Source of the DNA: a virus | Virus record (IMG/VR): IMGVR_UViG_3300007735_000554 | Location: 1-26,757 of that record | DNA: 26,757 bases | Reading direction: 5' to 3' (one strand) | Part shown: piece by piece, positions 1 through 8,453 of the stretch | How the letters are laid out: every line of letters starts with the position of its first letter | Numbering within the stretch: the first letter of the stretch is position 1 | Translations under genes and position numbers: made by a program | The notes under the pieces: model-generated | What the model saw: only the letters and a program-made list of their open reading frames with translations | Told to the model about the DNA's origin: nothing | Databases searched by the model: none

Positions 1-416
1 TTAGACATTTTAGCTTCTTGAACACTTTCGTCCATTTCTTCATCTTCTTCTTCATCAGACTCTTCTGATTCTTCTTCGTCGTCTTCAGCTTCCATCATCT
101 TGCCGTCGTCTTCTTTTTTAGCTAGTTCATCTAACTCGGCAAGAATTTCTTCCAATGATGCTTCGTCCATTTTGTCGTCAGCTTCTTCCATGTGCTCATC
201 GCCTTCTTCTTTGATTTTTTCAGCGTAAGCTTCATCGTAAGTGTCGCCTTCTTCCATTTCTTCGTAATCTTCTTCCAATTCTTCGGAAAGTTTCAAACGA
301 ATCATTTCTTTGATTTTTGGTTCAAAAGCTTCTTGGAGTGTTGCTTTGGCATTCGCCATTGCACTAGCACGAACTGCTTTAGCGTCTAAAAGCGCTTGCT
401 TGTACATGTCTTCCAT
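1..416 (-). CDS. Acidic prohead core scaffold protein, gp22-like (3' end outside window)
   Basis: The reading frame opens with ATG at 416 and runs off the left edge of the window, giving about 138 residues. The visible part starts with a short basic/alanine-rich helix (MEDMYKQALLDAKAVRASA), then a helix with KIKEMIRLKLSEELEED, and becomes extremely acidic with long Glu/Asp runs. T4 gp22 and its relatives, the main prohead scaffold degraded by gp21, are acidic helical proteins encoded directly after the protease, and this gene sits exactly there. Both arginine codons in the visible part are CGT, whereas neighbouring genes mostly use AGA, which suggests optimisation for high expression. A late-promoter-like octamer lies about 95 bases upstream. 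Assignment rests on position and composition, not on a specific motif; another acidic core protein (gp67/gp68-like) is the alternative. Confidence 0.65.
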   Translation of the reverse strand, partial: MEDMYKQALLDAKAVRASAMANAKATLQEAFEPKIKEMIRLKLSEELEEDYEEMEEGDTYDEAYAEKIKEEGDEHMEEADDKMDEASLEEILAELDELAKKEDDGKMMEAEDDEEESEESDEEEDEEMDESVQEAKMS

Positions 417-555
417 TTTGTTTTCTTGATTGTTTTGATTGCTTATTGTAGTGGGAAGCAATATAAGTATTAAGTTGTATAGCCTCGCAATAGAAATCAA
501 GGCATAGTAACAATAAATACCGAATATTTACGTAAAAACGTATATTACGTAAAAA
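417..555 (-). promoter_or_regulatory. Leader region between protease and scaffold genes with promoter-like octamer and inverted repeat
   Basis: This 139-base gap has no plausible gene. Read on the minus strand it contains TATTTATT (519 to 512), matching the octamer seen before other genes in this window, about 95 bases upstream of the scaffold ATG. Just upstream is an inverted repeat TTTACGTA/TACGTAAA (527-534 and 546-553) with an 11-base loop. It could be a weak hairpin after the protease gene or a protein binding site. The segment before the ATG is A-rich, with no Shine-Dalgarno sequence. Confidence 0.45.
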
Positions 556-1188
556 TTAATTTATGCAACAAACTCCAGACATGCTGCATATAATGTCTGA
601 TACCATTCTATTCGCTCTATCGTATCTTCCATGAGCTTGATTAGATGGATTGTAAGATTCATTTATTCCTGATACAGGTCTAACGTATGCTCCAAAAGTA
701 GATGGTGTGGATACAAAGTCCCAACAAATCAATTCTAAATCGTCTTCCACTCTTACCAAACCCTCTCCTATCGGAGACACTGTACCCATGGCTCTTGAAG
801 AGATTCCAACTGTTATATTGTTAGCAAATAACTGTTTAAGTATATTTCCTGATGGGGTTGGAAGTATCTCTATATCTCCGTATAGATTCTTTCCATCAAA
901 CCAAAGTTTTAATATATTGTGTGAAACATTTTTTAAATTTATAACTGAAGTTTCTGGATGATCCAATTCTCCAAGAGCTCTGTTTTCTGCGATAGGACCT
1001 TTTATGTATAACTCTACTTGTTGTTTTAAAGTTTCGTATGGATATATTCTTCTATTAGCATTTGGCTTATCACACGCTTGCACAAGACCTGAAACAATCA
1101 TGTTGCCGTTGCCGTTTCTAGTGCCTTCAGATAGTCTGTGCTTTGTGGGCGTGAATACGCTATATTCTATTAAAAGATCTTTGTTCAT
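556..1188 (-). CDS. 21: Prohead core protein and maturation protease, gp21-like
   Basis: A protein of 210 residues matching the T4 gp21 (herpesvirus-assemblin-like fold) prohead protease family in length and motifs. The catalytic histidine lies in GELDHPETS (His77) and the nucleophile in GISSRA (Ser130/Ser131); the core also shows the family pattern NANRRIYP near residue 46 and the conserved CWDFVSTPS segment. In T4 this enzyme cleaves scaffold, capsid and internal proteins after (L/I)-x-E before DNA packaging. Its own N-terminus, DLLIEY, contains such a site at residue 8, so self-processing is possible. The ATG overlaps the stop of the upstream 464-aa gene as TAATG at 1188, indicating coupled translation, and the scaffold gene follows downstream, the usual T4-like order 21-22. 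Confidence 0.9.
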   Translation of the reverse strand: MNKDLLIEYSVFTPTKHRLSEGTRNGNGNMIVSGLVQACDKPNANRRIYPYETLKQQVELYIKGPIAENRALGELDHPETSVINLKNVSHNILKLWFDGKNLYGDIEILPTPSGNILKQLFANNITVGISSRAMGTVSPIGEGLVRVEDDLELICWDFVSTPSTFGAYVRPVSGINESYNPSNQAHGRYDRANRMVSDIICSMSGVCCIN

Positions 1189-2582
1189 TAGGATACGTTT
1201 GTTTTTGTATATTTTACTCCTGACTTTTTTAAATCTGTTTCGTATGCTCCAGCTTCTTGATTATTTTTAAATATAGTTTCTCCGCCTGCTTTAAATTTAA
1301 TAGCTTCTTTTTTGAGAACTTTCTTTAAATACTCTTTTAACTTACTGTATTTATTTTTCTTTTCTATTTTTTTATCTTTAGTTTCCTCTTCGACTTGACC
1401 ACTCAACCAATTTTGACCAATTTTTCCTAAATCAGGAAGAGCTCCAAATTGAGAGTCTCTCTGTTTTTTTGCTTCTATAGCGTCTAAAACGTTTATTTGA
1501 AAATCTGCAGGTTGACCATTATCCAATTTAACTGTAATGGTTCCACCTACTATGTCAGTTACAATTCCTTTTCCAATAGGAGTGTCTATTTCCATTCCTG
1601 GAGAATACTTGTAGTGCGTGTCTTCAGTTAGACTTTTTTTTAAGGACTCTTTCAATTGATCTAATACCTTTTCTTTTCCAGGCATGTCCATTACGTCTTT
1701 GATTCCAGGAGCTTTTTTAGGAGTAATTCCCATTTCTTTTACTCCTTCTGGTTTGCCTTTTTTATTTTCTGTTTTCGGTGCGCTATCAGCTTTTAATTTT
1801 GGTTGACCTTTTATTTCTTTCATTCCGTTATCCTTGTCAACCATGTTTCCTGGTTTAACTTCTCTCATTTTAAGAGTTTCGTCTTGCTTTGTGATCTCAG
1901 CTGTGTTAGCAATAACAAGATCTCTATACGCCATAGGATCTTTTTTCATTTTTTTAGCAATTTTTTCAAGTATAGCAGGCAACATTTCGTCGCTCATATC
2001 TTCTTGTTTGCCGACTTCATAAGCTACCGCTCTCAAAAAAGTGGTAAAATTAACGTTATCCAAGTCTTTAAATCTTCCGTATTGAGTTTGACCAATGGCT
2101 TCTTTCCAACGACCTTCAGTTTTATCCTCAGCTTCGTTTAATCTTTCAGTCATACCTGGAAATCCACCTGGATGCACATCATCTTTATCCATTTTTGACC
2201 AGTCGTCTTTGTCGTCATTATAAAGATCTCCGTATCCACCAGTCTCTCTATTGTAGGTCTCTTCATCATGAGCCATTTGTTTTTCTGTTTCTGCTTCCAT
2301 CCAACCGTCTTTCCAAAGAGCTGCGTCTATTCCTTGATATGGATTATCTTTTAAAGAATATCCATCGAAATTAGCATTATATCCTTGTCTTTCTGCGTCT
2401 GGATTCATATTAGAAATGGCTTCGGATATAATTCTTTTGCTTTTAAGAATCTTGATAGCGTCATCTACTGATGTTACAGGAGATACGAATTGAGGAAATT
2501 GTTGGCGACAGTTTCTAACGAAATTGTCTCTACTTATTTTGCCCTCTAAAAGATCTTGGTATTGTTTGCTTATGTTTTTCAT
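1188..2582 (-). CDS. 464-aa multi-segment head protein, probably cleaved during maturation
   Basis: Not a family I can name. It lies between the portal region and the protease and is highly charged. Residues 1-25 (MKNISKQYQDLLEGKISRDN) look like a capsid-targeting leader ending at LLE13. Further (L/I)-x-E sites followed by small or charged residues occur at ISE54, LNE150 (then Ala) and LTE320 (then Asp). They separate regions of different composition: a DUF-like N-terminal part, an acidic stretch rich in Tyr/Asp near 105-140, a helical middle, a Lys/Pro-rich linker (about 235-305), and a small beta domain (326-365, YSPGMEIDTPIGKG onward) resembling an SH3/KOW-type barrel. The C-terminal tail has the pattern FKNNQEAGAYETDLKKSG. 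The start ATG lies three bases after a TATTTATT octamer. Role in the prohead core is inferred from position. Confidence 0.7.
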   Translation of the reverse strand: MKNISKQYQDLLEGKISRDNFVRNCRQQFPQFVSPVTSVDDAIKILKSKRIISEAISNMNPDAERQGYNANFDGYSLKDNPYQGIDAALWKDGWMEAETEKQMAHDEETYNRETGGYGDLYNDDKDDWSKMDKDDVHPGGFPGMTERLNEAEDKTEGRWKEAIGQTQYGRFKDLDNVNFTTFLRAVAYEVGKQEDMSDEMLPAILEKIAKKMKKDPMAYRDLVIANTAEITKQDETLKMREVKPGNMVDKDNGMKEIKGQPKLKADSAPKTENKKGKPEGVKEMGITPKKAPGIKDVMDMPGKEKVLDQLKESLKKSLTEDTHYKYSPGMEIDTPIGKGIVTDIVGGTITVKLDNGQPADFQINVLDAIEAKKQRDSQFGALPDLGKIGQNWLSGQVEEETKDKKIEKKNKYSKLKEYLKKVLKKEAIKFKAGGETIFKNNQEAGAYETDLKKSGVKYTKTNVS

Positions 2583-2585
2583 ACT

Positions 2586-2593
2586 AATAAATA
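2586..2593 (-). promoter_or_regulatory. Late-promoter-like octamer TATTTATT
   Basis: On the minus strand TATTTATT ends three bases before the ATG of the 464-aa protein, preceded by ACACA exactly as at 4912-4919. The sense orientation and the presence of the same octamer before other genes suggest a signal, but the very short spacing would give a leaderless or nearly leaderless transcript. Confidence 0.45.
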
Positions 2594-2597
2594 TGTG

Positions 2598-2729
2598 TTA
2601 TCTGCCTTGTCCGCAGTAGTTTCTTTCTTTGTGGTCGTGTTTATTATGACTTTTTTTCGCTTTGCCTTTTTTACGTTTTCCGAAACTTATCTTTATAGCA
2701 GTTCCGCCTCTAGTTATTGTCTTTGCCAT
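2598..2729 (-). CDS. Small basic protein, 43 aa
   Basis: ATG at 2729 opens a 43-codon frame ending at TAA 2600-2598, filling nearly all of the gap between two head genes. The product begins MAKTITRGGTAIKISFGKR, continues with a Lys/His/Arg-rich middle and ends NYCGQGR. The net charge is strongly positive, and the Gly-Arg-rich N-terminus and GQGR tail look constrained rather than random. Its stop lies just upstream of the octamer before the next gene. A small nucleic-acid-binding or prohead core component (compare the small T4 core proteins gp67/gp68 in location only) is conceivable; function unknown. It is real mainly on the basis of fit to the gap and composition. Confidence 0.65.
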   Translation of the reverse strand: MAKTITRGGTAIKISFGKRKKGKAKKSHNKHDHKERNYCGQGR

Positions 2730-2738
2730 TTGTTAAAT

Positions 2739-3137
2739 TTAATCGCCTCCACGATAATACATTGATTCAGGATCTGAATATGCAGATGGATCGAAAGGTT
2801 TTGATTTTTGTTGTGGTTGAGGAATTGGAGCATCTTTATAAATCAACTGCAAAGGTTTTCCGTCTACCAAAATTACTTCAGCAGCTATAGCTAGATCTTC
2901 AGCGTCTCTTGGAAGAGTTACTCTACCACCTTTTTTGAAAGTCGCTAAATTAATCATTGGCATTTTGAAAACTTCTTCACCTTCAATGGTAACTAAAGCT
3001 CCAGATCTTAAAGCGGATTGTAACGCTCTCAAAGTTGCATCTACATCTACTACTTTATTATTTTCATTTTCTCGTAATCTTGAAAATGGACCTAATTTAT
3101 TTTCTACCAAATATTGTTTATAGTTAAAATCTCCCAT
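2739..3137 (-). CDS. Head-module protein of unknown function, 132 aa
   Basis: Unrecognised. The N-terminus (GDFNYKQYLVENKLGPFSR) carries two (L/I)-x-E sites, LVE12 and LRE23, each followed by Asn, similar to the start of the 118-aa protein at 9526-9882. The remainder reads as a small mixed alpha/beta domain (residues about 28-105) followed by a Pro/Gln/Lys-rich tail ending YYRGGD. The ATG overlaps the upstream stop as TAATG at 3137. Placed among portal, protease and scaffold genes, it is likely to be incorporated in the prohead. Confidence 0.65.
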   Translation of the reverse strand: MGDFNYKQYLVENKLGPFSRLRENENNKVVDVDATLRALQSALRSGALVTIEGEEVFKMPMINLATFKKGGRVTLPRDAEDLAIAAEVILVDGKPLQLIYKDAPIPQPQQKSKPFDPSAYSDPESMYYRGGD

Positions 3138-4048
3138 TATTTGAGTTTTTTTGTTTTTTTGTGTAATTGTTTAACGGCTTCTTTTATTTTTAAAATAGCG
3201 TTCTCTGTATACTTTTTGTACTTTAGTCCATCAGAGCTTTCACTTAATTCCGTTTTAAGTCTTTCCATGTATTCATATAATTTATGAATCTCTTCTACTT
3301 TACGCTTAACTGATTTAACGGCTTGATGAAATTGTTCAGGCTTTGTGCGAGTTTTGGTTTCATTTTTGAATCTTGAGTAGTTCTCATTCATTTGAACAAG
3401 CTTTTCTACTTCTTTATAATCATGAGGATATAAATCATCAACGAGATCCATTATAGCATTATATAATCTAGTATTAGTATACCTAATCTTATCTACGATT
3501 TTCATGACACGCTGATAATCTTCTTTAGAAAAGATTTCGTCTATAATTTCGTGCATTTCTTTTAGCACTAATTCTTTCTTATTTATTTCATGCTGTTCAT
3601 TTACTCCCCAAAGATCTTTATATTGGAATCCACCTCTGTCTTTTGTATGACCCGGTCTAAAATTTTTATCTTGAGTATATCCTGATAATGCATCTTCTTT
3701 AAATGGATTTTGTTTTTTAGATGGCATATTCATAGCGGGCAGATATGCTTCTCCGCCTCCTGTTACCGCTCCTTCTTCGTTCATATATTCGTGAACTTGT
3801 ATTCTATCAGCATCCAAGCCCATACTTTCTACATAATCTACAAATTTTTGAAGATCATTTTGATCTGTTATATAGTATACGTCTGGGCCATCATGTATAT
3901 AATCAACATCTGCTTCAAATTGTTTGTTAAATAAGCTATCTATGCGCTCATCGTCAATAGTAAACATTACTCGACCTTCGTTAATGGGCTCTCTTAAACG
4001 AAGAGTGGCTGATTGTTGATTGAATTCGTATTTTTGTTTTTTAGCCAT
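3137..4048 (-). CDS. Head-module protein with coiled-coil C-terminus, 303 aa
   Basis: No family recognised. Residues 1-125 appear globular: after an N-terminal segment with LRE20 and INE24 (then Gly), there are strands and an acidic helix (FTIDDERIDSLFNKQFEADV) and a Gly-rich loop TGGGEAYLPAMN near 100. From about residue 150 to the end it is mostly helical with heptad-like hydrophobics and many Lys/Glu, ending in a Lys-rich tail (KKTKKLK). It overlaps the upstream gene by 8 bases and the downstream one by a TAATG junction. Position suggests a prohead component. Confidence 0.65.
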   Translation of the reverse strand: MAKKQKYEFNQQSATLRLREPINEGRVMFTIDDERIDSLFNKQFEADVDYIHDGPDVYYITDQNDLQKFVDYVESMGLDADRIQVHEYMNEEGAVTGGGEAYLPAMNMPSKKQNPFKEDALSGYTQDKNFRPGHTKDRGGFQYKDLWGVNEQHEINKKELVLKEMHEIIDEIFSKEDYQRVMKIVDKIRYTNTRLYNAIMDLVDDLYPHDYKEVEKLVQMNENYSRFKNETKTRTKPEQFHQAVKSVKRKVEEIHKLYEYMERLKTELSESSDGLKYKKYTENAILKIKEAVKQLHKKTKKLK

Positions 4049-4892
4049 TTGCTCTTTTAATTTCTTCTATTAGATCGTAACATTGGAGTAATCCAATAAC
4101 TTGCTCGTCTCTAATAGTCTTGTTTTCTTCTAAAGGCTTTACTAATTTTAAAACTTCTTGCAATTTTATTTTTAAAACTTTATCTGGGGTAGATTTGTAT
4201 AAACTGCTTAATTCTAACTTAACTTCGGATATTCTCTCATTCAAATATGTTGTAAGAGATTTAGTATCAGTTATACTATTTATGTATTGTTTTAATATAG
4301 ATTTTTGAATTTCGCTAAGATTTTCGTATTTGTCGTTAAACTTTTCTACTAATATTTTATATGCGAGTAACCTTACTTCTTTGTCCTCTTTCATAAAATC
4401 TTCCATAATAGATTGAGGAGCTTTTTTATCGTTGATTGTTTCTCCTGTTAATTGTTCTAATAGGTTTATTTTATTTAAGATTAGTTGTTTAGTGTCTAAA
4501 GATTTACTATTTTGTGATTCTAATATAGTATATAAAGAAGCATATTGTTTATAGTTAGATATTTTAGCCTTGAAAAACTCATCTAAATCATAATTAGACT
4601 TTATTTCTTTGATTAAATTATACTTTAACTTATTTATTTTTTCGCAATCTAATTTTTTATACTGTTCTATTAAAGTACTAATCAAAATCTCAGCCTTTGC
4701 TTCGCTAAGTTTTTCACTACTTACTAGTGTGTTATATAAACTATACTCTTTTCCTAATTCTGTATTAGTAAAATACTTTTTTAGAATTTTTACAGATTTT
4801 GAATCTTTGTTATTCAATAAATCTGATGTCGTTTGTCTAACTAGCAATTCGAATAAAACGCCAGTGTTACGATATTTTGAATGTTTAATCAT
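4041..4892 (-). CDS. Helical protein encoded after the portal gene, 283 aa
   Basis: Unrecognised, almost entirely alpha-helical by composition (Leu, Lys, Glu, Ile rich, very few Gly or Pro). It begins MIKHSKYRNTGVLFELLVRQ and has regular hydrophobic spacing, with one short Pro-containing break near residue 155-165. The pattern suggests an extended helical bundle. It lies directly downstream of the portal gene, preceded by a 36-base gap that holds a TATTTATT octamer, and overlaps the next gene by 8 bases. A neck, portal-associated or core role is possible but unproven. Confidence 0.7.
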   Translation of the reverse strand: MIKHSKYRNTGVLFELLVRQTTSDLLNNKDSKSVKILKKYFTNTELGKEYSLYNTLVSSEKLSEAKAEILISTLIEQYKKLDCEKINKLKYNLIKEIKSNYDLDEFFKAKISNYKQYASLYTILESQNSKSLDTKQLILNKINLLEQLTGETINDKKAPQSIMEDFMKEDKEVRLLAYKILVEKFNDKYENLSEIQKSILKQYINSITDTKSLTTYLNERISEVKLELSSLYKSTPDKVLKIKLQEVLKLVKPLEENKTIRDEQVIGLLQCYDLIEEIKRANG

Positions 4893-4911
4893 TTATTTAG
4901 ATTATACTGCT

Positions 4912-4919
4912 AATAAATA
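4912..4919 (-). promoter_or_regulatory. Late-promoter-like octamer TATTTATT
   Basis: Minus-strand TATTTATT preceded by ACACA and followed by AG, the same extended sequence as at 2586-2593. It sits 19 bases before the ATG at 4892, in the short gap behind the portal gene. Confidence 0.5.
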
Positions 4920-4928
4920 TGTGTCAAT

Positions 4929-6830
4929 TTACGGTAAATCTGATTTTATATTATCTTCGCTCAATAAAGATGGCTCGTTAAACAACTTCGTCTTTCTACC
5001 CATTGCATCTAACATAGCTTTATTTCTAATATATTCGCTCATAGCGCTTTCATAAGTCAGTGGACCTCCTTTATATTGTACTTTCATACTGTCTTCAGAA
5101 GAGTTTGTTTTTTTCATCTCTTTTTTACCAATTGCGTCTCTTCCAAATGCTGAATCATCTGTGCCGATTTTTGATTGATATTTTTTAGGTCTTCCTGGAC
5201 CTTCTTCTACATCCTTTTCGTCATATCCTATTGGTAAATCAAGTGGAGAATCTCCTTTTCCTCCATATAAGCTAGCTAATTGATGAGGTGTTCCAAATAC
5301 TTGACCAGTTTCTGCTGGATCATTACCTTCTTCTTCAATTTGTTTGAGCCTAAATATTTTTTTCTTGTCTTCAGCTATAAGATCTTCCATTTCAGCATAT
5401 TGATCTTCTGAGAATTGGAATATTTTATCGTATATGAAATCTTTAGGTAGTAGATTTCCATCCATAGCGTCTTTAGCAAGAGCAACTTTTTCTTTAAATA
5501 AAGCGATTCTTTCTTGCTCGTAAATAATAGAAGGGTTGGTTAAAGATAGAGTAAAATTCGCTGCAGACTCATTTGTATAGCCGTGAGCATATAAATGAAC
5601 AAGAGCCACTTTCGTAAGTTCAGAAACTATAATGCGCTGTATGCGTTCTACAGTTCTAGCAAAACGAATATCTTCAGCAGCTAAAGTAGCTTTACCGCTC
5701 AAATCTTTTTCGTACCCCATAAAAGCTTTAGGAATCTTAAGAGCGGCAAAAAGCTTTTCTCTAAAATATGTAACGTCTTCTATTGCGTTATACTCCAGCC
5801 CTTTTGCAGTATCTATTCTAGTCGTATTGTCTCCTCCTCTAACTGGAATGAAGAAATCTTCTAATAAGTTTTGCTGATTATATTTTAGATTATAGTTTCC
5901 TGTATTTGGATCGATAAGAGGAGTTTTTTTCATTTTACCGATCATCCTCTGCATATAGTTTTCTACCTCATTTGGTGGAATTGCTCCAACATTTACATAA
6001 AAAGTTCTGCGTTCTGGAGCCCTAGTAATACGATGAATTAACATCGCATCTTCTATAAGTGTATACTGTTTAAATAATTTTCTGGCTGGCTCTAAATAAG
6101 ACCTTCCGTACGGTAGATAATTTACATCTCCTGTTAATCTAAAGTGCGCCATTTCATAGTTATCGAAATAGATTCCAGGATCTTCATTATTATATGCAGA
6201 TGAGAAACCAGATGTAGTTCCTAGTGCGCCAAGAGGATCGTATTTAAAACGAACTTCATTAGGATTTTGAGGATTGTAGCCTTCTTGACGAATTATATTA
6301 TACGCAGAAAAAGGAATAACGTTATAAACACCGAATTTTTCTGCTATTTCCATTTTCAAGTAAAAGTCTCCGTATTTACACATGTTTCTTATCCAAGACC
6401 ACATAGTAAATTCTATATTCAAAACAGAATAGAATAAATTATATAATATTTTTTGAATATTTTCATCAGAAGATCTTATCTGTAAAACCTCTCCCTGTTC
6501 GTTTTTAAGCGTACATTCGTCAGCTATAATATCTAAAGCCGATGCTACTATCGCATCTGTATCCATAGCGTCATAATCAGCATATATTTGAACCCTGGCT
6601 GATTGGTAATTTTGAGCTAGATTTAGGTTGACTCCATAAGCGGTAGATGTTGTATATATCTTATGAAATCTATCTACTAGAGAATTAGTCTGTATTACAC
6701 CGTTATTTTGAATCCTATCAACGTCAATTACTTTTAGATTACCGGCTCCATCGTTTCTGATTATTACGTCAGTAGAAAATAGTCTCCTAAGAGTAGAAAA
6801 TAAATTATTCTGTTTTTGTTGTTCTGCCAT
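4929..6830 (-). CDS. 20: Portal vertex protein, gp20-like
   Basis: The 633-residue product matches T4-like portal proteins (T4 gp20 is 524 residues) in its alternation of segments and by position next to the terminase. Recognisable family regions include DRFHKIYTTSTAYGVN near residue 48, YADYDAMDTDAIVASALDI near 82-100, the stretch around YLPYGRSYLEPARKLFKQ near 240, ITRAPERRTFYVNVG near 268, and FREKLFAALKIPKAFMGY near 360. The portal forms the dodecameric ring through which DNA enters. The C-terminal 130 residues are a charged, low-complexity extension accounting for most of the extra length. The start ATG follows the terminase stop by about 10 bases, so the two are co-transcribed. Confidence 0.93.
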   Translation of the reverse strand: MAEQQKQNNLFSTLRRLFSTDVIIRNDGAGNLKVIDVDRIQNNGVIQTNSLVDRFHKIYTTSTAYGVNLNLAQNYQSARVQIYADYDAMDTDAIVASALDIIADECTLKNEQGEVLQIRSSDENIQKILYNLFYSVLNIEFTMWSWIRNMCKYGDFYLKMEIAEKFGVYNVIPFSAYNIIRQEGYNPQNPNEVRFKYDPLGALGTTSGFSSAYNNEDPGIYFDNYEMAHFRLTGDVNYLPYGRSYLEPARKLFKQYTLIEDAMLIHRITRAPERRTFYVNVGAIPPNEVENYMQRMIGKMKKTPLIDPNTGNYNLKYNQQNLLEDFFIPVRGGDNTTRIDTAKGLEYNAIEDVTYFREKLFAALKIPKAFMGYEKDLSGKATLAAEDIRFARTVERIQRIIVSELTKVALVHLYAHGYTNESAANFTLSLTNPSIIYEQERIALFKEKVALAKDAMDGNLLPKDFIYDKIFQFSEDQYAEMEDLIAEDKKKIFRLKQIEEEGNDPAETGQVFGTPHQLASLYGGKGDSPLDLPIGYDEKDVEEGPGRPKKYQSKIGTDDSAFGRDAIGKKEMKKTNSSEDSMKVQYKGGPLTYESAMSEYIRNKAMLDAMGRKTKLFNEPSLLSEDNIKSDLP

Positions 6831-6839
6831 GTTAAAAAA

Positions 6840-8438
6840 TTATAATAGCCAAGTTAAATCTTGAGATTCTTGACCTTGAGAATTGTTTATAGACATTGCC
6901 CAAGGATTTTGATTCACGTGACTATTTGCATTATATAAAAGTGTGTCTGCGTTTGTTTTAGAATAATTACTTAAAGCGCTATATGTTAGACTTTCAGCAG
7001 TTTTCCTATATCGTAAAGACGTTTCTCTTAGGTACATTCCCATAGAAAAACTCATAACTAAATCGTCATTATATCCTCCCATTGCTTGTTGTTTATTATT
7101 TTTCCAAATAAAAACTCTAAGCTCTTCTAACAGTCTAATAGATCTAATTACTGCTAATTTAGTTTCTATAACTTCTCTCATTTTTTCTAAAGCTAAAGGT
7201 CTGGTTCTTGCAGACATAGTAAAACCCGGTACTAAACCATCCGCTCTTTCAAACTTATTCAAATAAGTACTAAAATCTGAATTTCCTTCTGCTTTTAGAC
7301 TATAATAAATATTCGTGTATCCACTTTCTACAATGGATTGAACAACGTCCCAGCCTATATTAGCATTTTCTACAACTAATAAAGCTTGATTGTATTCAGT
7401 TGCTGCGGCTATAAGTACATTAGCATAATCTCTTGTGCCAATTTGAGATTTATATTCAGCAACTTGAGTCATTGTTTCTATGTCAAGAATGTGAAAAGCT
7501 GAATAATCTGATCCATCGCCTCTAGCTACGTCAGCCACTAAAGCATAATACTTCATCGGATCTGGATATTCCCAAATCCAATAGGCTTTATCTAGGCCCC
7601 TTCTTTCTTGTGGCTCTTGTATGCAATTTTGTTCATACCAAGTTAAAATTTCTGGATCTATAACTGTGTTACCCGAGCTGAGAAAATCACAATCGCACTC
7701 TTGCGCTGCATTCCTTTTCCCAAGATCCACATCCTGCATGTCTCTCCATGATTGATCTCTTTCTGGATGCACTGTCCAAGGAAGCGATATCGGTATAAAA
7801 TTATTATCTCCTTTTTGAGCTGCTGTATATGTTTTATGAAACCAGTTACCAACGCCGTTTGGGGTAGAAAGAGCTATGCATCCTCCTCCCGTTGCAAGAG
7901 TCATTTTAGCCGCCGTATATATAGTATCTATATTGTCTATAAAAGCTGCCTCATCTATTACTAGAAGAGATACCGCTTCAGAACGACCTGAGTCGCCCGC
8001 TGCAGACACGGCTTTAATTTGAGATCCGTTTGCTAAACGCAAACTAAGTCTATTGTTTTCTGTGGCCCCAGTTCCTATTTTTAACCAAACTGGCAAATTA
8101 TCGTAAGCAAATCTTACTTTAGTTACCATGTTCTTTGCTGTGTCTTGCTTGGTAGCAATTACAAGGATGTTTTTATCCTTATTGAAAATCATCAACCATA
8201 AAGAATACGCAGAAACTAGCGTAGAGATACCCAACTGTCTAGATTTATTTATAACAGAATCTGGATATTTTTGAAATAAGCGAAGTACTTTTTCTTGGAA
8301 AGGATAAAGGTCGAACAGTTGTCGACCTCTTTGTGGATGCTGGATCGTATAATACTTCTTCATGAAGTACACAGGATCTTGAGCGCATTTAACGAACTCT
8401 TCTTTAATTTTTTCTTTTATACTTATTTGCTCAGACAC
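6840..8438 (-). CDS. 17: Large terminase subunit (packaging ATPase/nuclease), gp17-like
   Basis: A 532-residue terminase of the T4 gp17 type. The N-terminal ATPase has a Q-motif region (YPFQEKVLRLFQKYP), a Walker A variant SRQLGIST (66-73), Walker B LLVIDE (158-163) and a coupling motif LSTPNG (190-195). The C-terminal RNase H-like nuclease has acidic residues in VADVARGDGSD (Asp303), LVVENANIG (Glu357) and YNDDLVMS (Asp458/459). It cuts concatemeric DNA and pumps it into the prohead. The start used is GTG at 8438; N-terminal residues 12-40 (EEFVKCAQDPVYFMKKYY) match the usual family beginning, so this start fits. No sheath (gp18) or tube (gp19) gene separates it from the portal gene, unlike T4. 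Confidence 0.95.
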   Translation of the reverse strand: MSEQISIKEKIKEEFVKCAQDPVYFMKKYYTIQHPQRGRQLFDLYPFQEKVLRLFQKYPDSVINKSRQLGISTLVSAYSLWLMIFNKDKNILVIATKQDTAKNMVTKVRFAYDNLPVWLKIGTGATENNRLSLRLANGSQIKAVSAAGDSGRSEAVSLLVIDEAAFIDNIDTIYTAAKMTLATGGGCIALSTPNGVGNWFHKTYTAAQKGDNNFIPISLPWTVHPERDQSWRDMQDVDLGKRNAAQECDCDFLSSGNTVIDPEILTWYEQNCIQEPQERRGLDKAYWIWEYPDPMKYYALVADVARGDGSDYSAFHILDIETMTQVAEYKSQIGTRDYANVLIAAATEYNQALLVVENANIGWDVVQSIVESGYTNIYYSLKAEGNSDFSTYLNKFERADGLVPGFTMSARTRPLALEKMREVIETKLAVIRSIRLLEELRVFIWKNNKQQAMGGYNDDLVMSFSMGMYLRETSLRYRKTAESLTYSALSNYSKTNADTLLYNANSHVNQNPWAMSINNSQGQESQDLTWLL

Positions 8439-8453
8439 GAACTGCTTTTAATT

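Noticed and set aside
192-389. Plus-strand frame of 65 codons
   Set aside because: It is the antisense of the acidic scaffold gene; the Phe-rich product is an artefact of Glu codons read backwards.
7306-7313. Octamer TATTTATT on the minus strand inside the terminase gene
   Set aside because: Within coding sequence, not before a gene start; most likely chance in AT-rich DNA.
6840-8438. (L/I)-x-E at the terminase N-terminus (IKE9, IKE13) as a capsid-targeting sequence
   Set aside because: Terminase is not packaged and the surrounding residues lack the xLxxLLxE form; used as a control showing that the bare tripeptide is common.
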